A DNA stretch of 21,939 nucleotides from JAAZIN01 sp964441025 (GCA_964441025.1 CAYTXG010000024.1:1-21939); one strand, 5' to 3'; positions 13,547 through 21,912 are shown, numbered from the stretch's first letter. Program-made: numbers and translations. Notes: generated from the letters alone by a model not told the origin.

Positions 13547-15883
13547 ATGCTTATCGGCAGTCTGTTCAAGCCTTTGAAGGTGGCTTTCATCTCCACCTAT
13601 CCGCCGCGCCGCTGCGGCATTGCCACCTACACTGCGGATCTGACGGGCAATTTCAAGCAGATTTACAGTGAAGGCAACCATAATGATGATCAACATATCT
13701 TTGAAATTATCGCCCTGAACAACAGGCCCCAGGGCTATCAGTACGGTAGGGAAGTCAGCTTTCATATTCGTGATCAACACCGCGGCGACTACCAGAGGGC
13801 GGCCGATTTTATAAATGTCTCTCCCATTGACGTGGTCTGCCTGCAGCATGAATTCGGCATCTTCGGCGGTGAGGACGGGAGCTATATTATCCACCTGCTC
13901 AGGTCGCTGAAAAAACCGGTGGTGACGACTTTCCACACCATCCTTGCGGAACCGCTGCCCGGGCAGCAGAAAACCATGTGCAGCATCTGCGAACTCTCCA
14001 CCCGGGTGGTGGTTCAGGCGGAGATGGCGGTAAAGCTCCTGGAGGAGGTGTACGGCATCCCCTCCTCCAAGATCGTGATGATCCCTCATGGGGCGCCTGA
14101 TGTCCCCTTTCTTGACTCCTCCTTCTACAAGGACAGATTCCAGGCTGAAGGGCGGATCTTGCTCCTTACCTTTGGTCTGCTGGGGCCGAATAAGGGGATT
14201 GAATACGCTATCTCGGCCATGGAGAAGGTGACCTCAGAGTTTCCCGAGGCGCTTTACATTGTCCTGGGGGCCACGCATCCCGAGGTGAAACGGCGCTACG
14301 GTGAAAAATACCGCCACCACCTGGAGCAGCTGGTCCGGGAAAAGGGGCTTCAGGAGCAGATCGCCTTTTACAACCAGTATGTGAGCCTGGAGCGGCTCAT
14401 CGAATTTTTGGTGGCTTCCGATATCTACCTCACTCCCTATGTGAACAAAGACCAGATCACTTCGGGGACCCTGGCTTATGCCCTCGCCTGCGGCAAAGTG
14501 ATCGTCTCCACCCCCTACTGGTATGCCCAGGAGCTGCTGGCTGACGGGCGCGGCTGCCTGGTGCCCTTTCGCGACAGCGAGGCCATGGCCCGCAGCCTGC
14601 TCGAGCTGCTTAAGGACGGTGAAATGCGCAGCCGCATGCGCAAGCTGTCCTACCAGTTCGGGCGCAAGATGATCTGGCGGGAGGTGGCCCGCCGCTATGC
14701 CGCCGTCTTTGAAGGAGCGCTCATGGATTACAGCCCCCCGGCCAAGAAATCTGTCCAGAGCCTGGCAGTCACGGAGAGCTCTGTTCTGCCCGAGATCAGG
14801 CTGGATCATCTCCACACTCTGACTGACGATACCGGCCTTTTCCAGCACGCTCTTTACACAGTGCCGGACCGGATGCATGGATACTGCACCGATGACAATG
14901 CCCGGGCGATGCTGGTCACGGTGATGAACTGGCGCCTGTTCAAGGAAGAAAGCATCCTGCCGCTTTTCCGAACCTATCTCAGCTTCCTGCTTTTCGCCTA
15001 CAACCAGAAAGAGGGGCGGATGCGCAATATGCTTTCCTACCAGCGCCAGTGGCAGGAAGCGGTTGGATCTGAGGACAGCCAGGGGCGCAGCACCTGGGCT
15101 CTCGGCTACGCCATTGCCTATCCTCCAGATGAGTCCCTTTTGGGGCTGGTGACGCGCCTGTTCAAACAATGTCTCCTGCCGCTCTCTTCCTTTACTTCGC
15201 CCCGCGCCTGGGCCTTCGCGATCACCGGGATGATCTATTACTTGAGGCGCTTTGGCGGAGACAGGGAGGTGCGCAAGCTGCTGGAGGAGCTGGGCGGCAG
15301 GCTCTTCAGGCGGTTTTCCCAATATGCCGCGGAAGAGTGGTTCTGGCTCGAGGAAGCTGTCACCTATGACAATGCCAGAATTCCTCAGGCGCTCATCGAG
15401 GCGGGTAGCTACCTGCAGGATGACAAGATGCTGCAGACAGGGCTGTGCGCCCTGAACTGGCTCATCTCAATCCAAACAGATCCCGATGGAGGCCAGCTGT
15501 CCCTTGTCGGCAACGACGGGTGGTACCGCCGCGGCGGACGCAAGGCCCGATTTGACCAGCAGCCCCTGGATGCGGCGGCGCTTGTTGACGCCTGCGCACG
15601 GGCTTTTCTGGCTACTGGAGAGCCGCGCTGGCAGATTGCCATGGATTGGGCCTTTAACTGGTTCTTCGGCAGCAATGATATTCACCAGCCTCTTTATGAT
15701 TTCAGCAGCGGCGGCTGCTGCGACGGGCTGATGCCCGGCGGGGTGAACCTGAATCAGGGCGGCGAATCAACGCTTTCGCAGCTGATGGCGGTGCACAGGA
15801 TGCACCTGGCTTTGCATCTGGGCTATGCCGGTGTGGGAGAAGTGGCGGGAGCCGCCTCCCCACAATGGGAAAAAGGCCGCTAG
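13547..15883 (+). CDS. Two-domain protein: GT4 glycosyltransferase plus alpha-helical C-terminal domain
   Basis: A 778-residue protein. Residues about 10-395 form a GT-B fold of family 4 type (FISTYPPRRCGIATYTADL, CLQHEFGIFGGEDG, TTFHTI, FGLLGPNKGIEYAI, SGTLAYALACGKVIVSTPYW). The usual first glutamate of E-x7-E is replaced by Q303 in KDQITSGTLAYALACG, so the donor site is atypical. Residues about 400-770 are an all-helical region with HLHTLTDDTGLFQHA and HGYCTDDNARA near residue 445, then repeated helices of the kind found in alpha/alpha-toroid carbohydrate enzymes. That second domain is probably a sugar-binding or hydrolytic unit, function unknown. AAAGAGGTG sets the ATG, 50 bases after the previous gene; the fusion gene follows 44 bases later. 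Confidence 0.87.
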   Translation: MLIGSLFKPLKVAFISTYPPRRCGIATYTADLTGNFKQIYSEGNHNDDQHIFEIIALNNRPQGYQYGREVSFHIRDQHRGDYQRAADFINVSPIDVVCLQHEFGIFGGEDGSYIIHLLRSLKKPVVTTFHTILAEPLPGQQKTMCSICELSTRVVVQAEMAVKLLEEVYGIPSSKIVMIPHGAPDVPFLDSSFYKDRFQAEGRILLLTFGLLGPNKGIEYAISAMEKVTSEFPEALYIVLGATHPEVKRRYGEKYRHHLEQLVREKGLQEQIAFYNQYVSLERLIEFLVASDIYLTPYVNKDQITSGTLAYALACGKVIVSTPYWYAQELLADGRGCLVPFRDSEAMARSLLELLKDGEMRSRMRKLSYQFGRKMIWREVARRYAAVFEGALMDYSPPAKKSVQSLAVTESSVLPEIRLDHLHTLTDDTGLFQHALYTVPDRMHGYCTDDNARAMLVTVMNWRLFKEESILPLFRTYLSFLLFAYNQKEGRMRNMLSYQRQWQEAVGSEDSQGRSTWALGYAIAYPPDESLLGLVTRLFKQCLLPLSSFTSPRAWAFAITGMIYYLRRFGGDREVRKLLEELGGRLFRRFSQYAAEEWFWLEEAVTYDNARIPQALIEAGSYLQDDKMLQTGLCALNWLISIQTDPDGGQLSLVGNDGWYRRGGRKARFDQQPLDAAALVDACARAFLATGEPRWQIAMDWAFNWFFGSNDIHQPLYDFSSGGCCDGLMPGGVNLNQGGESTLSQLMAVHRMHLALHLGYAGVGEVAGAASPQWEKGR

Positions 15884-15927
15884 CCGGGATCGCTGATCAT
15901 CAAGTTTTGCAGGGAGAGGATTTTTGT

Positions 15928-18900
15928 ATGTACGCCATTATTCTAGCCGGCGGAAGCGGGACCCGCCTGTGGCCCCTCAGCCGGGAACAATATCCAAAAC
16001 AATACCTTACTTTTAGCCGCAGCGGGAGGAGCCTTTTCCAGGAAACTGTGGCCAGGCTGGCGCCGAAAATCCCGGCGGAGAGGATTATCGTCGTCACCCA
16101 CAGGGATCAGGAAAGCGACCTCCGCCGCCAGCTTCTAAATATGGATCTTGATCCTGGCTCCATCACGCTGCTCAGCGAACCCCTTTCGCTCAATACCGCC
16201 CCCGCTGTCGGCATGGCCGCCTGGTACCTGGCGGGCCGCACGGGCGAACACGGGGTTATGGCTGTTCTGCCCTCGGATCATTTCATTCCGGCGGGAAGAG
16301 AATACCTGGAACTTCTTTCGCGGGGGGAGGCGGCGGCCCGGAAATACGGGCTGGTTACTTTCGGGATCACACCGCAATACCCGGAGACCGGCTACGGCTA
16401 CATCCGCCGCGGCCGGCAGCTCGGAGACAGCGGCGCTTTCATGGTGGAGCGTTTTGTGGAAAAGCCTGATGAAAAGCAGGCTGCGGCATATCTGGAGGAC
16501 GGAGCTTTTCTCTGGAACAGCGGCATGTTTGTATTCCGGCTGGGAGCAATTATCGAGGCTTTCCGCCGCCATCTGCCTGGCATGGCTGCCGTCTTTGACG
16601 GGATGGATTTTTCCGATGAGAGCTCAATTAAGACAGCCTACGCCGCCATGGAGCCCCTTTCCATTGACTACGGGATCATGGAGAAGGCCGCGGATGTGGC
16701 GGTAATCCCGGCGAAGATCGCCTGGAGCGATGTGGGCAGTTTTGAAGCTTACCACAAGATTTCATCCAAAGATGATTCAGATAATTATTGTGAGGGGCGG
16801 ACCCTGCTTGTTGATACCTGCGGTAGCCTGGTGCTTGCGGGTACGCGCCTTGTCGGCGCCATCGGGCTGAAGGACATGGCCGTGGTGGAAACAGGGGATG
16901 CTCTGCTGGTCTGCCCGCTGCAGCGCTCCCAGGAGGTCAGAGAGCTGGTTGCGGCTCTGGAGCAGAGCGGACACCGCGAGCTGTTACATCACTGCACGGT
17001 CTACCGCCCCTGGGGCAGCTTTACCTCCCTGGAGTCGGGGGAGGGCTACCAGGTGAAAAGACTCACCGTTGAGCCTGGGAAGCGTCTCAGCCTGCAGAGC
17101 CACCGCCTCCGTTCGGAAAACTGGGTCGTTGTCCGGGGAGAGGCGCTGGTCACAGTGGGGGAGAAGGAGCTAACGCTGCGCAAAGGCGAAACTGTTTTCA
17201 TCCCCGCCGGGGTGAAGCACCGCCTGGAAAACAGGGGCGGCGAAGTACTGGAGATAATCGAAGTGCAGAACGGCAGCTACCTTGGCGAGGATGATATTAT
17301 CCGCTATGCGGACGATTTTGGGCGCCCGGCGCAGGAGGGGGGGGCTGATCCCCAACAGCGCTATCATAAATGGCTGGACCACCCCGCTCTTGATCCCGGG
17401 ATCCGCCGCGAACTGGAGGCCATGTCCGGCGATGGGGCGCAGATAAACGCCTCTTTCAGCGAGGAACTGGCCTTCGGGACGGGGGGGATGCGCGGCATTA
17501 TCGGCGCCGGCCTGAGCCGGATGAACCGCTATACGGTGCGGCGGGCAACGCAAGGCCTGGCTGATTACATCAACAGCCTGGCCCTTGAGGAGAAAGCAAA
17601 AAAAGTGGCCATCGCCCACGACACCCGCCGTTTTTCCCGGGAGTTTTCAATGGATGCCGCCCTGACCCTGGCTGCAAACGGAATTACCGCGCTCGTCTTT
17701 GACGGCGTCCGCCCTACCCCGGAACTTTCCTTTGCTGTGCGCGAGCTTGGCTGCGCCGCCGGGATTGTCATTACCGCCAGCCATAACCCGCCCCAGTACA
17801 ACGGCTACAAGGTCTACGGCCCTGACGGCGGACAGGCTGTCTCCCCATTTATTGATCGCGTTTCCGCCGCTATAAAAAAGGTGGATCTCTTTGATGATGT
17901 GAAGAATATTAGCCGGGAGAGGGCGGAGAAAGCCGGCCTGCTACGGCTCATCGCTCCGGAGATCGACTGCGCTTACCGCGGGGCCGTGAAATCGCTCTCC
18001 CTTTACCGGCCAAAGGTGAGGTTGAAGGCGGTCTACACGCCGCTGCACGGCGCCGGGGCCTCCCATATACCCCATCTGCTGGAAGCATGCGGCTATGTGG
18101 ATCTGGCCGTTGTTGAAGAGCAGATGGTCCCCGATCCGCAATTCAGCACTGTGGATGCGCCCAATCCGGAGGAGCCGGCGGCCTTTGAAATGGCGCTGGA
18201 GCTGGCCAGCCGTGAAAAAGCGGATATAGTCCTGGCCACAGATCCCGATGGCGATCGCGCCGGCTGCGCCGTCCGTGACGCCCACGGTGCTTATCACCAC
18301 CTGAACGGCAACCAGATCGGCGCGCTGCTCCTGGACTACATTCTGGGGCGGCTGGAGGAAAAGAAGGAGCTGCCGCCCAATGCGGTCATGTTGAAAACTA
18401 TTGTCACCGGCGACCTGGGCCGGAAGGTGGCTGCCGCCTATGGGGTCAAGACCGTGGAGACCCTTACCGGTTTTAAATATATCGGCGAGAAGATGAAAGA
18501 GTTTGAAGAGAGCGGTGAATTCAGCTTCATCTTTGGCTACGAAGAGAGCTACGGCTTTCTGGCAGGCACATTTGGGCGGGACAAGGATGCCGTGGGAGCA
18601 GCCCTGCTCATAGCCGAGATGGCGGCATACCACAAGGAAAAGGGGCGGACCCTGCTGCAGGCCCTGGAGCAGCTTTCAAAAAAATATGGTTACTTCCGCG
18701 AGGAGCTGGTTTCGATAGGGCTTCAGGACATGGAGAAAGCCGGGGAGACCATGCGCTCCCTTGAAACGCTGCCGCCGGAGATGGCGGGAGAGCGCATCAT
18801 CGAAAAACGCGATTACAGCCTGCGTAAAAGCTGGGACCTGCTCACCGGGGAGGAGCGTCCTCTGGAACTGCCCCGCTCCGAAGTCATGTATTACCGGTTG

Positions 18901-19044
18901 GAAAGCGGCGCCTGGTTTTGCATTCGTCCCTCGGGTACAGAACCTAAAATAAAACTCTATTTCTCCACCTGCGCCGCCGGAGCGCAGGAAGCGGAGGCCG
19001 GGCTGGATGCGCTTAAAAAAGAGGTTCTGGCCCATATCGGCTAG
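15928..19044 (+). CDS. GDP-mannose synthesis fusion: mannose-1-P guanylyltransferase, PMI cupin and phosphohexomutase
   Basis: A 1038-residue fusion. Residues 1-335 are mannose-1-phosphate guanylyltransferase (LAGGSGTRLWPLSR at 6-19, FVEKP at 176-180, SDVGSFEAYH). Residues about 355-460 are a type II phosphomannose isomerase cupin with likely zinc ligands Q390, H392, E397 and H431, though the usual HHHR reads HRLR. Residues about 475-1038 are a PgcA-like phosphogluco/phosphomannomutase, with AFGTGGMRG, TASHNP at 616-621 (phosphoserine S618), metal site D772-P-D-G-D776, GYEESYG at 870-876 and RPSGTEPK at 1000-1007. It could make GDP-mannose from fructose-6-P by itself. ATG at 15928 follows AGGGAGAGGA (15911-15920); an ATG at 15865 lies inside the preceding gene. 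All key residues are intact. Confidence 0.93.
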   Translation: MYAIILAGGSGTRLWPLSREQYPKQYLTFSRSGRSLFQETVARLAPKIPAERIIVVTHRDQESDLRRQLLNMDLDPGSITLLSEPLSLNTAPAVGMAAWYLAGRTGEHGVMAVLPSDHFIPAGREYLELLSRGEAAARKYGLVTFGITPQYPETGYGYIRRGRQLGDSGAFMVERFVEKPDEKQAAAYLEDGAFLWNSGMFVFRLGAIIEAFRRHLPGMAAVFDGMDFSDESSIKTAYAAMEPLSIDYGIMEKAADVAVIPAKIAWSDVGSFEAYHKISSKDDSDNYCEGRTLLVDTCGSLVLAGTRLVGAIGLKDMAVVETGDALLVCPLQRSQEVRELVAALEQSGHRELLHHCTVYRPWGSFTSLESGEGYQVKRLTVEPGKRLSLQSHRLRSENWVVVRGEALVTVGEKELTLRKGETVFIPAGVKHRLENRGGEVLEIIEVQNGSYLGEDDIIRYADDFGRPAQEGGADPQQRYHKWLDHPALDPGIRRELEAMSGDGAQINASFSEELAFGTGGMRGIIGAGLSRMNRYTVRRATQGLADYINSLALEEKAKKVAIAHDTRRFSREFSMDAALTLAANGITALVFDGVRPTPELSFAVRELGCAAGIVITASHNPPQYNGYKVYGPDGGQAVSPFIDRVSAAIKKVDLFDDVKNISRERAEKAGLLRLIAPEIDCAYRGAVKSLSLYRPKVRLKAVYTPLHGAGASHIPHLLEACGYVDLAVVEEQMVPDPQFSTVDAPNPEEPAAFEMALELASREKADIVLATDPDGDRAGCAVRDAHGAYHHLNGNQIGALLLDYILGRLEEKKELPPNAVMLKTIVTGDLGRKVAAAYGVKTVETLTGFKYIGEKMKEFEESGEFSFIFGYEESYGFLAGTFGRDKDAVGAALLIAEMAAYHKEKGRTLLQALEQLSKKYGYFREELVSIGLQDMEKAGETMRSLETLPPEMAGERIIEKRDYSLRKSWDLLTGEERPLELPRSEVMYYRLESGAWFCIRPSGTEPKIKLYFSTCAAGAQEAEAGLDALKKEVLAHIG

Positions 19045-19140
19045 GGGGGCTCTTGTGGCCGCCCGCGGGCAAAATACTGCAGATCCGGCACCTTGCGCAG
19101 GAAAGAAATACCATAGACAAACCTCAAACTTTATAGTAGT

Positions 19141-19185
19141 GTTAAAGATGTTAAGGAAATGTTATCTTACCTTAACATCTTTAGC
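19141..19185. repeat. Long AT-rich stem-loop upstream of the M23 gene
   Basis: AAAGATGTTAAGG (19144-19156) and its exact reverse complement CCTTAACATCTTT (19170-19182) are separated by 13 bases. The stem extends outward by three more pairs (one G-T) to 19141-19185. It lies 52 bases before the chosen ATG at 19237, inside the likely 5' leader. It could be an operator or an RNA structure acting on the peptidase gene. A TATAGT -10-like box at 19132-19137 lies just upstream, without a good -35. Confidence 0.75.
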
Positions 19186-19236
19186 GGGCCTTTTATTACT
19201 AAAGGTAATCTTACTTATCAGGAGGTTGTCAGGGAA

Positions 19237-20601
19237 ATGCCGGATTTATCCTCGCAGAAAAAATCGATAACCGCCCTCCTCAAGCGAAATACCCTTTACC
19301 GTGAGTTTATAAGGCTGCGGTGCCTCCTCAGGGGTAAAACTCTGCACTGGTCGCTCTATCTTATTTTTTCCTGCCTGGCCCTGGGGGGGCTGTTACAGCT
19401 GCACTACTATCTATACAGCCATCTTTATGCCGTCAGGATGGATGGAATTGAAGTCGGCCTGGCGCGGGATCCTGATGAAGTGGAGCAGCTTCTTGAAGAG
19501 TTAACCTGCAAATGCAGCTCCCTCTACGGGATGGAGCTTTATCCCGAACAGGAGATTACCCTGACCCGGGAGCACCGGCCCGATGAAAGGGAAAATATGC
19601 CGGCCCTCAGGGAGACCTTGATGCAGCAGATCAGTTACCTGACTGATGCAGTCATGGTTACCGTTGACGGTGCGCCGGTGGCACCTGTATCCACAATGAG
19701 AGGAGTGGATCGTGTTGCCGAGGAGATATGTTCTGCCTATGTCAGCGAAGATGAAGGCGTAGAGTTGCTGGATGTGAACCTGCTCGAGGAGATCGCCGGG
19801 GAAGAATGCACCGTTCCCCCCGAACAGGTTTACACCCCGGAGCAGATTGCCTCTGTACTGACGAAGCAAAAACATGATCCAGACATGCTTCTTGCTTCGC
19901 GGGAGATGATCGCCTCCCGGTACGGCAGAGGCGTACTGAGCCGGGGAAGCGGACCGGAGGTGCCGGAGGTGCCGGAGGTGCATGTGCAGAGTGTTGAGCA
20001 GGTCACCGTTGAAGAGCGGATCCCCTGCGCCATTACATACATCTCCTCGGATAAAATGTATCTCGGCGAAAGCAGGGTCGTCTCCGAAGGGACGGAGGGC
20101 CTGCGCGAGGCTACATACAGGGTTACCCGCGAAAATGGGGTGGAGATATCGAGGGAGGCCCTCTCCGGCAGGGTCATTGCCGAACCGGAAGCCCGGGTGG
20201 TGGAGCGGGGGACGCTGAGAAAATTCGCCTGGCCCGTGGCGGGCGGCGGCAGGATATCACAGCGCTTTCATGCCGGTCACAGGGGCATAGATATAGCGGC
20301 GCCTCTGAATACCTCTATCATCGCTGCAGAGAGCGGGGTTGTGGCTGTTTGCGGATGGGGTTCCTCTCAGGGGAATTACATTATAATCAATCACGGCGCC
20401 TATTATACTCTGTACCTGCATAACAACAGCAACCTTGTCTCCGCAGGGCAGAGGGTGTCTCGCGGGCAAACCATAGCCCGTCTCGGCTCGACGGGACATT
20501 CTACCGGGCCCCACCTGCACTTTGAGATCCGCCGCAGCATCGGTTCCAGCTGGAGCGGCTGGTATGTTCACCCGGCCATAAACCCGCTTCAATTCTTCTA
20601 G
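19237..20601 (+). CDS. Membrane-anchored G5-domain M23 (LytM-type) peptidase
   Basis: A 454-residue cell-wall endopeptidase candidate. One membrane helix (about 39-64) follows a basic N terminus. An extracellular region leads to a G5 domain (about 250-326: VEQVTVEERIPCAITYISSD, then GEREA-like EGTEGLREATYRVT). The C terminus is an M23 zinc peptidase, with H348-x3-D352 (HRGID) and H426-x-H428 (PHLHFE) as metal ligands. It would cut peptide cross-links in peptidoglycan outside the cell. A (VPE)3 linker at 242-250 is coded by three 9-bp repeats. ATG at 19237 is chosen because GGAGG (19221-19225) precedes it; an in-frame ATG at 19159 lies in the stem-loop and would add 26 residues. It stands alone between a stem-loop and a terminator. 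Confidence 0.93.
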   Translation: MPDLSSQKKSITALLKRNTLYREFIRLRCLLRGKTLHWSLYLIFSCLALGGLLQLHYYLYSHLYAVRMDGIEVGLARDPDEVEQLLEELTCKCSSLYGMELYPEQEITLTREHRPDERENMPALRETLMQQISYLTDAVMVTVDGAPVAPVSTMRGVDRVAEEICSAYVSEDEGVELLDVNLLEEIAGEECTVPPEQVYTPEQIASVLTKQKHDPDMLLASREMIASRYGRGVLSRGSGPEVPEVPEVHVQSVEQVTVEERIPCAITYISSDKMYLGESRVVSEGTEGLREATYRVTRENGVEISREALSGRVIAEPEARVVERGTLRKFAWPVAGGGRISQRFHAGHRGIDIAAPLNTSIIAAESGVVAVCGWGSSQGNYIIINHGAYYTLYLHNNSNLVSAGQRVSRGQTIARLGSTGHSTGPHLHFEIRRSIGSSWSGWYVHPAINPLQFF

Positions 20602-20627
20602 CAGGCACAGGCATACAGCGCAGGATC

Positions 20628-20656
20628 AAGCCGTCCTCCTGATGGGGCGGCTTTTT
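20628..20656 (+). terminator. Intrinsic terminator after the M23 gene
   Basis: AAGCCG (20628-20633) pairs with CGGCTT (20648-20653), with additional TCC/GGG pairing inside, and a T run follows (20652-20656). It lies 27 bases after the peptidase stop. Confidence 0.85.
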
Positions 20657-20727
20657 AGCGCCTTGCTCCGGTTCGCCGGCGCCCGGGCCTGCAGATCCTT
20701 TCAAATAAAAGTATTTAAAATCTGGTA

Positions 20728-20756
20728 TTGACAGTATTGATCACATATTGTATTAT
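20728..20756 (+). promoter_or_regulatory. SigA-type promoter of the ytrA-like operon
   Basis: TTGACA at 20728-20733 and TATTAT at 20751-20756 are separated by exactly 17 bases, a near-consensus vegetative promoter. It precedes the GntR-family start at 20802, giving an expected leader of about 40 bases. Confidence 0.85.
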
Positions 20757-20785
20757 TGTCTTAGGGGACTAATACAATAATACAA
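20748..20785. promoter_or_regulatory. 12-bp dyad operator over the -10 box
   Basis: TTGTATTATTGT (20748-20759) and its exact reverse complement ACAATAATACAA (20774-20785) are separated by 14 bases. The left arm covers the -10 box, so a bound dimer would block transcription. The downstream gene encodes a YtrA-type GntR regulator, which fits autorepression. Confidence 0.82.
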
Positions 20786-20801
20786 AGGGAGGAGTGATGC
20801 A

Positions 20802-21173
20802 ATGACCTGGGAGCTTGGCTCGGATCGACCCATATATGCCCAGCTCATTGAACAGATGGAGCTGCAAATCTGTGCCGGCAAGTACCCGCCCGGTTCAAGA
20901 ATGCCCCCTGTCAGGGAGCTGGCCCGGGAAGCCTCGGTCAACCCCAATACCATGCAGCGGGCCCTGGCGGGGCTGGAACAAGGCGGTTTGCTTTATGCCC
21001 ATCGCACAAGCGGTAGATTTGTCACGGAGGATGAAAAGCTGGTGATGCAGGTTAAAAACAGGCTGGTGCAGGAGCATATCAGGGACTTTTTGGATAAAAT
21101 GCTGCGGTTGGGGTTTGGTCATGAAGAGATCAAGGCCGCCCTGTCAGCGATCATGGAGGAGGAGAAAGAATGA
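20802..21173 (+). CDS. GntR-family transcriptional regulator, YtrA subfamily
   Basis: A 123-residue regulator with an N-terminal winged helix-turn-helix (about 8-78: IYAQLIEQMELQICAGKYPPG, then PVRELAREASVNPNTMQRALAGLE and the wing YAHRTSGRFV) and a short helical C terminus (about 80-123) instead of a large ligand domain. This short tail and the linked ABC ATPase are the mark of the YtrA subfamily. Those regulators usually repress their own ABC transporter operon and often respond to cell-envelope stress or antibiotics. The ribosome site GGGAGGAG precedes the ATG. The stop overlaps the start of the ABC gene by 4 bases, so the two are coupled. The inducer is unknown. Confidence 0.94.
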   Translation: MTWELGSDRPIYAQLIEQMELQICAGKYPPGSRMPPVRELAREASVNPNTMQRALAGLEQGGLLYAHRTSGRFVTEDEKLVMQVKNRLVQEHIRDFLDKMLRLGFGHEEIKAALSAIMEEEKE

Positions 21174-21871
21174 GCAATGCAATCCTGGAGTGCAGGGATC
21201 TTACAAAAACCTTCGGCTATATTGCCGCCGTCAATGAAGTGACGCTGAGCATACCGCGCGGCAGCATCGTGGGGCTGTTGGGCCCCAACGCCAGCGGCAA
21301 AACCACCTTTCTCAAGCTCTGCAACAAACTGCTCAGGCCCAGCAGTGGACAAATATTGATCGCGGGGCAGGAGCCGGGGGTGGAAAGCAAAAAGATCGTC
21401 TCATACCTTCCGGAGAAACAGTATCTGAATGACTGGATGAGAGTCTGCGATATCATCGAGTTCTTTGTTGATTTTTATGCCGATTTCAACAAGGAGAAAG
21501 CCTACGGCATGCTGCAAAAGCTCAACCTGAACCCGAAGGACCGCCTGAAAACCATGTCCCGGGGGACCAGGGAAAAGGTGCAGCTCATCCTGGTCATGAG
21601 CCGCAAGGCACAGCTGTACCTGCTGGATGAACCCATCGGAGGCGTTGACCCCGCCGCCCGCGATTATATCCTGGATATCATTCTGGACAATTACAATCCC
21701 GAGGCAACGGTGCTCCTTTCCACTCACCTCATCGCCGATATCGAAAGGGTCCTGGAACAGATTATTTTCCTCAAGGAAGGAAGGGTGGTTCTCAACAAAA
21801 CCGTGGACCAGATCCGCGAGGAAAGCGGAAAATCTGTTGATTCTCTTTTCAGGGAGGTATTCAAATGCTAG
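21170..21871 (+). CDS. ABC transporter ATP-binding protein, YtrB-like
   Basis: A 233-residue ABC ATPase. The Walker A motif is G38-P-N-A-S-G-K44-T45, the signature reads M129-S-R-G132-T-R-E (an LSGGQ variant), the Walker B is LYLLDEP with D153-E154, and H186 is the switch histidine. The sequence resembles the YtrB/CcmA-like ATPases that pair with a separate membrane permease. Translation starts inside the regulator's stop codon (ATGA). Its own stop overlaps an ATG at 21865 that begins the expected permease. The substrate is unknown; related systems export or sense envelope-active compounds. Confidence 0.94.
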   Translation: MSNAILECRDLTKTFGYIAAVNEVTLSIPRGSIVGLLGPNASGKTTFLKLCNKLLRPSSGQILIAGQEPGVESKKIVSYLPEKQYLNDWMRVCDIIEFFVDFYADFNKEKAYGMLQKLNLNPKDRLKTMSRGTREKVQLILVMSRKAQLYLLDEPIGGVDPAARDYILDIILDNYNPEATVLLSTHLIADIERVLEQIIFLKEGRVVLNKTVDQIREESGKSVDSLFREVFKC

Positions 21872-21912
21872 CCAAGTTGATAAAGTGTCAGAGCCAGCCT
21901 AATCTGGCGTAA
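21865..21912 (+). pseudogene. ABC permease gene, disrupted after a few codons
   Basis: An ATG at 21865 overlaps the ATPase stop and follows AGGGAGG at 21851-21857, exactly where the permease of a YtrBC-type operon should start. The peptide begins MLAKLIK, like permease N termini that continue YEF and into a membrane helix. It then reads CQSQPNLA and stops at TAA (21910-21912) with no hydrophobic segment. The change falls near TGTCAG at 21886, which might be the edge of an inserted element. Only about 50 bases remain in the window, so insertion, frameshift or misassembly cannot be separated. Confidence 0.5.

Noticed and set aside
14234..15322. Long open frame on the minus strand inside the two-domain GT gene
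   Set aside because: It is antisense to a well-supported gene, has no recognisable domain and reflects GC-rich codon bias. The same holds for the open minus frame at 61-1041.
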